Below, piece after piece: positions 46,261-56,437 of a stretch of DNA of 64,000 nucleotides (the first letter of the stretch is position 1; every line of letters begins with the position of its first letter). The stretch is from Tanypteryx hageni (Eukaryota > Arthropoda > Insecta > Odonata > Petaluridae), in NCBI GenBank assembly GCA_028673005.1, contig CM054115.1:6431501-6495500 (forward strand), written 5' to 3'. The notes beneath the pieces were generated by a model. The model did no database searches, was not told the origin of the DNA, and saw only the letters and a program-made list of their open reading frames with translations. The position numbers and the translations under genes were made by a program.

Positions 46261-46579
46261 GAATGAATTCCATATTTTATGATAATCAGAATTCTTCTTT
46301 TAGAATGTGAAACTGTACCTGAAAACAGCTCAAGTATCTTTGCTGTTCATCGCAATACTATAGAAAGAGTTAACCAATATTTTCATATTTATAACAATAA
46401 AAATTGAAATTTGTTTTAGAGCAGTGAACTCTTGTTACTAACTAAATTATCATTTGAGTGTAATTGAAGTGCTTATAAAAACTTTCATTGATTACTTATA
46501 AATTAATATTATAAATTGTTGTTTTGAATCTGTCACATTACTTGCAAACCCACCTCTCAGTCTAATTTCACTTGTGTAG

Positions 46580-46847
46580 GATCGTGAGAAGGGAACTGCA
46601 AGGGTTCATCTATCTGAGACGGTTGAAGAAATGCGAAAATTCAATGCTAGGAGAAGGCTTAAAGGAGCTGTGTTATCTGCTGTATCGTCTCCACGTTGGC
46701 AGTTAGGAATGGCTATGGTTCCTCCTTCCACTCCACCTCCAATCACTTCTCAGACAATTCCTGGAGAGGGGGTGGGAGGCATTGGTGGAGGGGTCATGTG
46801 TGATGATGGATTCCTAGACTTTGGGGAGGATGAAGCAACCTCTAAGG
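46580..46847 (+). CDS. CASK: CASK exon: autoinhibitory/CaM-binding helix and linker
   Basis: The exon (acceptor TAG at 46577-46579, donor GTAGGT at 46848) joins in frame to the exon ending at 15558 and ends in phase 1. It encodes [18 protein letters not shown], then [19 protein letters not shown], the conserved autoinhibitory and calmodulin-binding segment shared by CASK and CaMKII. It closely resembles the CASK form (HLPETVEQLRKFNARRKL in vertebrates). A Pro/Gly-rich stretch follows ([18 protein letters not shown], then a Gly run), then an acidic end. The Pro/Gly segment is not something I recall from vertebrate CASK and may be lineage-specific. Alternative splicing in this linker is possible. 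Confidence 0.93.
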
Positions 46848-47974
46848 GTAGGTTTATATCCTGACTACCATGTTTATAATTCCGAAATACATTCTGATCT
46901 GAGCTTATGTAATTAAAAATCAACCTTATGGCATATGCAGTTGAAGATGCTTTAAAATATTTGAAGCTCTTTAGGAATTTAAAAAAATATCCTATTGTAG
47001 ATTTTCTTTGAAAATTACTGTTTAATGTTTAATGACATATAAAATCTTATCTTTGTTTGAAGTTTTATCGTCAAATCAATTTTAATACTAGTAATTTAGT
47101 GAGAGCTTTCTCACTTTCATTTATGCCAAAGAAATCAGTGTGATTCTTGATTGATCACATAATTTACCTTTGACTACAATATAATGGATTTGAATTTAAG
47201 GTACCCTTAAGTCTCATGTATAAAGCATACGTTATACAATGTTTTTTCCTGTGATTCACAGAGTTTCATTGTGTGCATTTTCTATATGGAATAAATTTTT
47301 AAGAGAATGTTTTTATTCAGAAATATTTTGTTAGCAGAAGAAAATTACACATCAAAGTCCTCAGATTCATCCTTGCAATTCAAATCAATTTTATTGTGAA
47401 CATTAAGAAATGAATCTGGTAACTCTCTTTCAATTGGCATGTCTTTGCTTTCATCATACAAAGAATCACTGTGGCCATCATCGATGCTTTTTCACGAGAT
47501 GATAAAATATTTTTAAATAGATTCATGATGATATTTAAAAGTAAGACTGGGTAATAATTTTTAATGTAACAATTTAATTGAATCACTCCTTAGTCAATAC
47601 TCCATGTTATGCATGAGTGTGCATTATACATAGGCATTTGGGAACTCGTGGAACACAGGCTCAGAGTGCAATTGCATGTTATGCATGTGTTTGCATTCTA
47701 CATGTGACTTTAGCGTACATACCGAATTGTCACTTTTGATATTAATCATTTGATGATAATTTAATATGAAATTCAAGAGAACTTAAATACATTTCCATTT
47801 TTGCTTGTAAATATGATTAAAAAATATAGAAGAAAGGATAAAAAGTGTTGTATTTGTGCCCAATGGTGAAACATTTGAATGTCATGCACCAGAAAATTTA
47901 GCTTGCATTAAGTTATCTGATAAAACCTTGAAATTTTGAAAGAAATTTTTAAACTAAACTTATTAAATCAATAT
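46848..47974. other. CASK intron, nothing recognised
   Basis: Two imperfect copies of CATGTTATGCATG.GT.TGCATT.TACAT occur at about 47602 and 47677. Otherwise AT-rich with no recognised feature. Confidence 0.4.
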
Positions 47975-49250
47975 CATCATCATCATGCTTCTGACGAAGA
48001 CAGGTTTTAACTGAATTGCTGTCTCCATTTCTCTCTCTCCTTAGAAACCTCTTTTATACCTCTATAAGTATTATATCCATGCTTTATATTCTCTAATATT
48101 CCTATTCTTTTTCTCCCTCTTCCTCTTCTTCCACTAATTTTTCCTTCTAAGATCGTCCTTTATAAACACTGTCTTCTCAATATGTGCCCTATCGAATTTG
48201 CTTTTCTTTTCCTGATTGTTTTTATTAGCATCCTTTCTTCTCCCACCATTTCTAATACTTTTTCATTTCTCTTCCTCTCTGTCCATTTCACTTTCATCAT
48301 TCTCCTCCATACCTACATCTCAAAACTTTCTAAATATTTTTCTTCCTTTCTCCTTACCGTCCACACCTCTCGCCATAAAGAGCTATGCTCCATATGTAGC
48401 ATTTTGCTAATTTCTTCCTTGTTTCTAAATTTATTTTCTTGCTTGTGAGAAGCTCCTTCTTCTCGTTAAATGCTGCTTTTGCCATTGCAGCCCTACTTCT
48501 GATGTCCTGTGTACTACTTCCATCCTGCGCTAAAATACTGCCAAGATATTTGAAACTACTTACTTTTTCCAATTTTTGGCCATTTACCATTATATTTAAT
48601 TCTTTATGTTCCTTTGAAACCACCATGACTTTCGTTTTTTCTGCATTGATCTTCATTCCATATTGTTGGCCAACCTCCACTAGTCTGTCTGTCATCCTCT
48701 GAAGCTCTTTCCCGCCTTCTGCTATTAAGCCCTGATCATCTGCGTATTTAATGGTGGTAATACTTTCACCTCCTATCTTAAATCCTTTCTCTTCCATCAA
48801 CACTTCTTCTGTTATTATTTCTGCATAAATATTAAATATCGCTGGTGAAATAGGACATCCCTGCCTCACTCCCCTCCCTATTGAAGTACTTTCTGTTTCT
48901 TCTCCTTCAACCCTGACTCTAATCTTTTGATCAAAGTAGAGGTTTTTAAGCAGTCTTTTATCTTTCCAATCTATTCCTATTTTGTTAAAAATACCCAGCA
49001 TTTTATCCCATTTCACTCGGTCAAAAGCTTTCTCCCAATCTACAAAACAAAAATACATACCTTTATTGACTTCTAGCGCTCTTTCCATCATCATCCTCAT
49101 ACATCCTATAGCATCTCTAGTCCCTCTTCCTCTTCTGAAACCAAACTGATTATCTTGCTGCTCCTTTTCTATTTTACATTCAATTCTTTTGGTTATTATT
49201 CTGGTTAGAAATGGATGAATTTTTTGAATTGGCATTCTTTCTGTCCTTTC
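47975..49250 (-). mobile_element. 5'-truncated RTE/BovB-like LINE, second lineage
   Basis: The minus strand encodes NQFGFRRGRGTRDAIG, CFVDWEKAFDRVKWDKM, GRGVRQGCPISPAIFN, TTIKYADDQGLI (catalytic YADD), INAEKTKVMV and KCYIWSIALYG. A one-base frameshift near 48370 shifts to the C-terminal EVWTV and RKANSIGHI segments. The 3' end (about 47975) has a GATGATGATGAT tail. The endonuclease and the first part of the reverse transcriptase are missing. It is clearly related to, but distinct from, the 31-34 kb element. Confidence 0.85.
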
Positions 49251-50135
49251 ATTTTGATGCTTTTCTTCTGAAGTTGCTCAGTGGTGGCAGAAGAGTTTCT
49301 GCTTGTTGTTTTAGTTAGTAGCTGTTAGTTTGAAAGTTTATATGTAAATCATCAAACAATCCATTACGATAGAATAATCTAATGTAAAATTTTTGATACA
49401 TTTTTCAACATTTTGTTGCCTCGTTGAAATGGAGTAAATTTAATTATTTGTGTATAATTAAAACAATTATTTAACATAAAACTGCAGTTTTTCCAATATC
49501 CAATACATATAAGGCACTGTTCTTAAAACTATTTTTACTTTCTCCATACGTAGTACAGAAAAATGTCAGTGTAACGAATGCAAGAGTAATGAAATAGTCA
49601 GTAAAACGAAATTATTTTCCAACTCCTGCCAATTTACTAGGTAACATTATGTAAAGATGTTTCATTTTAACGAATATCATTGTAACAAAAATATCGGTGT
49701 AGCGCAATAAAAATTTATCCTGAAATTCCTTAAACAATACAATGTACACTTTTTGATCTTTACTGTGCTTGGTTTTGGCATCTGGCAATGCTGCAATGAT
49801 TTAAACTTGATGAAATCTCAGTTCAGGCAAAGGACGATTACCTGACTAGCAACTAATAGGCAGGTTCTTCACAGCTCTATCAGACCATTCAGAAAAAAAT
49901 TACCGACTTTTTTAAGAAGTAAACACTAATTCATAATGTCTTTCTTTATAATTATTTTGTTATATATAACCATCATTCTGACATTTGCGCTCAATTGCAA
50001 TATATTCCCCTTGACTGTGGCATTGCAAATGACTATGGCCAAATATGGAACTACGTCCTACAGTAGTATGTTCTCGTATGAATAAACACTGTTTGTACAT
50101 CAAAAAACTTTTCCTTTTTATTCCAATAAAACCTG
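49251..50135. other. CASK intron, one repeat fragment
   Basis: TTTTTACTTTCTCCATACGT at about 49529 matches the duplicated motif of the short Helitron-like element at 44.5 kb. No other feature was recognised. Confidence 0.4.
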
Positions 50136-50139
50136 TTAA

Positions 50140-51063
50140 CCATCTGGTACTTGCGTGGGTTTTTCAAACATGAATACTCACGTGGGTTAGATTTTAACCC
50201 CATATGTTGTTCATTCATCAACAAAAAATGACAAATATATATATAATTTAATAGAAACAGAACAGATAGTTTTTAACTATATTTAATTATATTGTTTTAA
50301 AACAAAAATTGACAAAACTTAAGTCAATATATCTATAATGTTAAAAATAGCGAACATATTTTTGGCATGCGAAAACAAAATACAAAATGAAATTTGCTGA
50401 AAAATTGTTAAATTACAATTACTTTCTAATATAAATATATAATAAATTAATTACAGTTTATAAAAGTACAATTGTAATAATTTTACTATTTTTCTAAAGA
50501 GTCCTCATTTTGTCAGATGTTTCACATACATCTTTTTTCTCAGATGTCTCAGAATTTTTCTCAGATGTCTTAGAATGTTTTCAGATGTCTCATACACAAC
50601 CAAAAAGTATGAATTAATTAATGTAAGACAATTAGGCATAAAAATTTAAGTATTTACTATCAATAATATTGCATATGCAGAGAGAGAAAGTTAAAAGAGC
50701 ATAATTTTTTTTCCTCACCTCAGAAATTATAGGTATTGGTTAAAATTTGTTGAGTGAGGTACAGAATCATGAAAAAACTGTCAATTGTTGTGTTAAAAAA
50801 TGATTTACCAATACAGCAACTGTATTTTCCACACAAGGAGATATATATCTCAGATGCTCATATCAGATCGCTGTGTGCCATCTAAGGAAAGGCGTCATTA
50901 CTCAGAAATGGTCAACACAACACTAGAAATTTATACCTAAAAACCTTCCACACATGCGTCATTCCAGCTACTGAAAAGGAGGAGACAGCAAAAAATGAAC
51001 GGGAGGGAAACCATAAAATGTGAAGGGTGGGGTAGAAATCTATCCTCAGGGACTACCAGAGGG
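50140..51063. mobile_element. piggyBac-type MITE with TTAA duplication
   Basis: TTAA (50136-50139) is followed by CCATCTGGTACTTGC; the other end is GACTACCAGAGGG followed by TTAA (51064-51067). The terminal 10 bases match as inverted repeats at 9 of 10 positions. The 924-bp interior is non-coding, with a cluster of CAGATGTCT motifs at about 50510-50590. It would need a transposase in trans. Confidence 0.75.
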
Positions 51064-51067
51064 TTAA

Positions 51068-51928
51068 GATGGATTTGGGTCTGGTTGTTATCGTTGCATC
51101 TTCACTTCATATCAATATATTACTCATACTATTTCTAAATTTTTACAAGTTCCCTTTCATACTTTGATTACAAGGGATGTATATTCAGAGTGTGCGATGC
51201 ACACCCAATAAATCACGATGTATGTGATATTTTATTTTTCAATTTAATCCCACCTGCCCGAATATGCTATCACTGGAAAATCCTTAAAATGTGCTATATG
51301 GGCTATGCACTCCTAGGCTTGAGCAAAGCAGCAGTGCAGTGCAGCACCTCTCATGGGAAAACATTTCACTGGAAGAGCCTTGAAGCATTGTGACCTCTGC
51401 TAACGCACACTCTCTAGCTCTGAGAAGCCTTGAGCAGAACAGCTGTGCAGTGGAGAGATACTTGACTAATGCTGAGATGCAACTGTCTCATTTTACATTA
51501 ATCTCTCATAATCTGCAAAGTACTTGAAAATAGAAAAACGATACGATACCCCTTTGGTGACAGTGCTGCTGCCAACAGGAAATCAAATATAATACACTGG
51601 CAAAAGGACAAGGAAATGCTTACAACTATATTGTAGTGACATTATACAAAGCAGAAATATAGTAAGATACTTAATAGAAATGTCCACTTGGAGGGATAAC
51701 AAACGATACGAAAAGTATTCGACTCGCAGGGAAATCTTCCGCCGGCCATGGCTCAGGTGCACATTTCTCCAAGTCCTTCCTCGTTCTCTCTCCCTCTCCA
51801 TCTCTCTCTCTGATTTACTAAGTGTTTGTTTCTTGTGTTATGGTGTTTATTAAATTTGCGTTTTGTACTTGTTTTTAAAAACATTTCTGTTATTTTTTGA
51901 CACTCCAAGTTATTTGCCCATCTTATAC
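51068..51928. other. CASK intron, nothing recognised
   Basis: Two partly similar phrases around GCAGTGCAGTGCAGC and AGCTGTGCAGTGGAG (about 51330 and 51440) suggest an old duplication. No gene was recognised. Confidence 0.4.
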
Positions 51929-52631
51929 AATGGAAAACAGTGTTGAAGATTTATTAAGTTTACCATTTTCAACTCGAAACTATGCTGATTGTATGAAAAT
52001 TGTGGAAGAATCTTTGTAAGCATAATGATGCAAAATCTGAATATACAAGACATTTTTCTGTTTCACATTATGAAACAGTGGAATGGTTAACTGGCTGTGA
52101 AGTTAGATCTAGACATTTTTGTTGGGTGTGTTTATTGTTCTCAAAAGAGAAGGGTGTGTGGAATAAACATGGCTTTTCCATTCTTAACCATTTATCGATA
52201 GCACTGGAAAAGCATGAAAGATCCCAATCACATGTTGTTTTTTCTGAAACTTAAACTGTTTGGAAAACAAAGAATCAACACTTTCATTGACAACCAACGA
52301 AAAATTGAAATAAGTCGAATTAATGAAAAAGTGAATAAAAATGGAAATATTTTGAAAAGGCTCATTGATGCAATATGCTATTTATCTAAACAAGAGATTC
52401 CTTTTCGAGGTCATGATGAGTCTAAGGATTCAATGAACATAAGTAATTATATAGAATTTTTAAATGTACTTCGCGACTATGGTCCTCTTTTAGATAAACA
52501 TTTAAGTACATTAACTGTATTGAAAGGAACTTCTACTGTACAAAATGATCTTATAAAATCTGTATCTAATGTCATGATAGATGCAATAAAGAATTTAGTT
52601 GATTCAACAACATTTGTGGCCATTATTTATA
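51929..52631 (+). pseudogene. hAT/ZMYM1-like N-terminal fragment cut by a Helitron
   Basis: A start at 51929 gives MENSVEDLLSLPFSTRNYAD; after a frameshift near 51995 the TTF-type zinc finger region follows (HFSVSHYETVEWLTGCE, then SRHFCWVCLLFSKEKGVWN). After another frameshift near 52250 comes the linker before DUF4371 (RLIDAICYLSKQEIPFRGHD, NYIEFLNVLRDYGPLLDKHL). The frame reaches 52631, exactly where the Helitron-like CTAG end begins, and the catalytic half is not found beyond it. It belongs to the same superfamily as 38-39.9 kb but is a different copy. Confidence 0.8.
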
Positions 52632-53746
52632 CTAGTAAAAGGTGCTTGCATTCTGCTAGCATTTCATCTCACCTTGAAAAAACATTAATTTTTCAGAGAG
52701 ATATTTCATCATTGGAAATATTTTTTTAATTCTAAAGATTTCACTTCTGCACTGATTTTTATTCTTTCCTTATGTAACAATAATAGAGCAAAGCAATCCC
52801 TAAAATTTGCAATTTTAAGAATATTATACTTTTTCTACAGCAGGGTACTAAAGCGACACATTTCTGCCAAATTTTAAAGTTGTAGCTTATCTAAAAGTGA
52901 AATAATATTTATCTATTTGATTAAAATTTAAAAAATTTTAACGGCCGCAACAACATATTCCTCGAGATTTTCAAATGTTTATTTGGGTATGTGCACTAAG
53001 CTCTAAATATCTTAAAAATTTCAGCTTTAATACGACATTAATTTTTTTCACAATTCTCTAATATTTCCTATTTTTGGATTTTGACGTTGTTATAAGTTTA
53101 TGCCGTAGTTTTAAGTCAATTGCATTATAATACAATCCACTGATTCTCTGTATAAGCACTAAATTAAAGCTATTATTATATACAGTTCATCAACCCCCAT
53201 AATTGAAAGTTCTTTTATTTAATATCATATATTGCGTTTAAAATTATGACATCATCATATTTATACGTCTTTGGTTGATGTCAATGGCAGAATAAGAATT
53301 TCCCTATTAAAAAGCATTTAAGCGATGTTACTGTAATACGGATTGCCAATTCCCATTGAAAAGCATTGTCCTGGTTGCTATGGCAGCTGAAGTTCTTTAT
53401 TGTTGAGCATCTGCATTTTTCCCATTAAAAACATATTTCTTCGTCAATTCGTCACCGATTTGAATTTGGTCTTCAAAACTAAGAAACCTCATTCTTTTAG
53501 CTATAGAATTGTTTTCGTCCCGAGTTTCTATCTGAATTATAACTATTTTCAAAATTCAAATTTATGAAACTGCCCAGATTTCCATGTTTTTATGGAGTAT
53601 CGAAATGGAACATTGGAGTCAAAAATACCTCATTAAAACTAAAAAAAATTTGTAAGTTTCGATTTTTCTAGTTGGTTGTACCTAATAGCCTATCATCCTG
53701 CCAAATTTCAGGTCCGTGTCACATCTAGAAGTACCTTAGGTTTTAG

Positions 53747-53747
<1 letters not shown>
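52632..53747 (-). mobile_element. Helitron-like non-autonomous element, 1,116 bp
   Basis: On the minus strand it runs from 5' A|TCTAAAACCTAAGGTACTTC (53747) to 3' CTAG|T (52632), with the hairpin region GCTAGCAGAATGCAAGC. It is nearly identical to 34457-35568, which suggests recent activity. Its 3' end interrupts hAT coding sequence; its 5' end meets a TA tract. Confidence 0.7.

Positions 53748-53814
<67 letters not shown>
53748..53814. repeat. (TA)n microsatellite between Helitron and Penelope ends
   Basis: The 67-bp TA tract lies between the Helitron 5' end and the Penelope-like terminus. The same order occurs at 34440-34457 with a shorter TA tract. Confidence 0.95.
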
Positions 53815-53815
<1 letters not shown>

Positions 53816-53989
53816 CAGCTTACGGAAAAGGAAAGGTAAAATGGATATATGGATGTCAACAAGGTGTTGGGATGAGGAAACCCAGTGAACACTCACCAAT
53901 CAGACGACTTCAGGTTGACAAGGCCCCGGTGATGTCGAAGCGACACACGTAAAAGAACACTAAAACACAGAAACATCACAAACGTAGAA

Positions 53990-54014
53990 GCTTTCGGAAT
54001 TATTCCTTCATCAG
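53990..54014 (-). ncRNA. Hammerhead-ribozyme-like core in Penelope terminus
   Basis: The minus strand reads CTGATGA, A, GGAA-TAA-TTCC, GAAAGC, identical to 43125-43149. Conservation between two copies supports function in the element, but flanking helices are unproven. Confidence 0.45.
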
Positions 54015-54219
54015 CTACAGAGAGAGAACTGATGGCGGTGACACTGGGTGGAGGCATGGGGGTAGAAGGGTAGTGCGGAAAGGTCGAGGATTGGAGGATA
54101 CCGAGGGGGTTGGGGATTGGTAGGGGGTTGGGAGAAGACAGAAAGGGAGTGAAAAGCTATCGAAGGTTGAGGCCAGGGGGAGTGAAGGAGTTTAGGAGAT
54201 GGATATGCGAAAGGTCCCA

Positions 54220-55603
54220 CTGAAGGAATTGGGGAGCCGAAGCATTGTCGGGAGAGTGCGAATGACTCTCACTGTGAAGCAGTTGTTAAACTTTAAATTA
54301 TGTTTGTTCGCATGAACGGCCACCGGCAGCGGTCGTTTGAGAATGACGCTGTTGCGGTGGCCATTCATGCGGATGTTGAGGGGATTGCTGGTGAGGCCAA
54401 CATAAAAGGCGGGATTGGGTGCATCTCAGGAGGTAAATGATATTGCGGGTGGTGCAGTTTGTGGTGGAAGTTATGGGGTAGGTGATGTTGGTTGTGGGAC
54501 TGTAAGAAGGCATGTTCGAGGGTGGAACAGTACTCAGACAGGGAATTTCTGTCCGAGCAGATTCTCCGCCCTCGTCGGGCTAGGGCGTAGGGAATAGAGG
54601 TTTTGGTGTTGAGGGGAAGGCAGCTGTCGAACTGGAGATATTGAAGGCGGTTGGAAGGCTTGAGGTGCACGCTGGTGTGGATTTTGTTTTCCCGGATGAA
54701 GAGATCGACATCCAGGAAGGTGATGTTGGAGGCTGAGGAGTGGTGGGTGAAGGAAAGCGTGGGGTGGGATGAGAGGCGTTGTAAAAAGGATTGTAGGGAG
54801 TCGGGTCCATGTGTCCAGAGAAGAAAAATATCGTCAATATACCTCAGCCATAGGAGTGGTCTGGGGGAAACGTCAAGAAAGCGTTCCTCACATTCACCTA
54901 AGAAGACATTGGCATAGGAGGGCGCCATGCGAGTGCCCATCGCGGTACCTTTTATTTGTAGGTAGTGGCGCCCTCCGAAAGAGAAGTTGTTTTTTTGGAG
55001 CACCATTTCAGCCAGCTTCGTTAGGAAATGGGAGGATGGTCTTGTGTCAGGTGGTCTGGAGTCCAGTAATTTTCTCAGGGCGGACAGTCCTTGGTTGTGA
55101 GGGATGTTGGTGCAGAGGGAGCAGACGTCTATAGTGGACATAATTGTGTTAAGTGGGAGAGGGGAAGGGAGTGATTTTAGGCGTAGTAGAAAGTGGTTTA
55201 TGTCTTTGATGAAGGATTGGATTTGACGGACGAGAGGTTGTAGGTGGGAGTCAACATAGGCAGAGATGCGTTCCGTGGGAGAATTAAAGCTGGCAACAAT
55301 GGGGCGGCCGGGGGTGTTGGGTTTGTGGATTTTTGGGAGTAGGTAGAAGGTTGGGGTCCGCGGTGTGTTGGGGATCATCAGGGAAATGGTGGAATCAGAG
55401 AGGCCTTCTTGTTTTCCCACGGAACGCAGATATGCAGAATTTTCGGAGGAGTGGCGGTCAGTGGGGTTGGAGGGGAGAGGAAGGTAAGAAGTTTGGTCAG
55501 ATATTTGGCGGAGGGCTTCATCGTTGTAATGCGAGCGGTCCATTACCACGGTGGTGGTACCTTTGTCTGCAGGAAGGATAATAATTTTGTCGTTGCGTTT
55601 CAA
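54220..55603 (-). pseudogene. Penelope-like reverse transcriptase and GIY-YIG endonuclease
   Basis: An open frame of 412 codons without an ATG start runs from 55603 to 54365. Motifs in order: IILPADKGTTTVVMD; YLLPKIHKPNTPGRPIVASF; STIDVCSLCTNIPHNQG (motif A); KGTAMGTRMAPSYANVFLG (motif B); LRYIDDIFLLW (catalytic YIDD); ITFLDVDLFI and LKPSNRLQYLQ. At about 54460-54410 the endonuclease begins as TTRNIIYLLRC in one frame and continues as PAFYVGLTSNPLNIRMNGHR in another, so the nuclease is broken by frameshifts. The open RT frame suggests a relatively young copy. Confidence 0.88.
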
Positions 55604-55784
55604 CGTAGAAATTGCGTGTCTTTCTGGTTTCGTTTGTGATGTTTCTGTGTTTTAGTGTTCTTTTACGTGTGTCGCTTCGACATCCCCGGGGCCTCGCCAA
55701 CCTGAAGTCGTCTGATTGGTGAGTGTTCACTGGGTTTCCTCATCCCAACACCTTGTTGACATCCATATATATACATACACACAC

Positions 55785-56185
55785 ACACACAAACAGTAAA
55801 CCCCCATATTTACGTTATCGGAATGTACGTTTCCCTGCTATTTACAACATTTTCTATGGGTCCCATCAAATTTCCAATGATTCCAATATAAGTAAAACCC
55901 TGTATTTACGTTATATCATTTAAAATTTCCCCACTTTTCGTGTCATTTTACGTTAGAATTTCCAATTTTTAAAAAAACAATTTAGCATGCGTTTCCCTAC
56001 AGTTTTTAAAGTTTTTCGACTTAGTTTTGCAAAAAATTTGAATTCTTTTGGGCAAAGATTTTGAAAATGGCAGAAGAGTAGTAACAGCGCCCCTAGAGGC
56101 AGAAATATTAACTCTTTCTTTTCAAAACCACTCACTTTAACAAATGGTACTAGTCTTTGGATGCTACTCAGGAACTGCATAATTA
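55785..56185 (-). repeat. MITE-like interspersed repeat, copy 3 of 3
   Basis: Reverse-oriented copy of the 14825 and 40265 repeats: it begins CAGTAAACCCCCATATTTAC and contains CTATGGGTCCCATCAA, CAAAATTTGAATTC and CCCCTAGAGGCAG. It sits next to a short (CA)n tract after the Penelope terminus. Confidence 0.7.
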
Positions 56186-56437
56186 GAGACAGAAATACAT
56201 ATGACTCTTTTGGGTGAAGATTTCAAAAACGTAAATCACACTAGCAGAGCATAAACTGCACCTAGATACGGAAATACTATTTATGATATTTACTCCTTGG
56301 ACCAAGTATGAATGCCACTGAAAAGATGTTAAAGTTTGGTGCTGTCATGTTTTAACCCTTTCAACTCAAATTCTGCCCCTTGGCTCCCACAGTTTGTTAA
56401 ATTTTAGTTAATTTGTAATTTGTTGTAATTTAAATTA

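Larger units (their letters stand above)
53815..55770 (-). mobile_element. Penelope-like element with inverted terminal sequences
   Basis: Both ends carry the family leader in inverted orientation (about 53820-53985 and 55625-55770; motifs ATGGATGTCAACAAGGTG, CCAATCAGACGACTTCAGG, GCGACACACGTAAAAGAAC). In between lie reverse transcriptase and GIY-YIG regions on the minus strand. The leader runs almost directly into the reverse transcriptase core, so the usual N-terminal part appears deleted. A hammerhead-like core is at 53990-54014. Confidence 0.85.
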
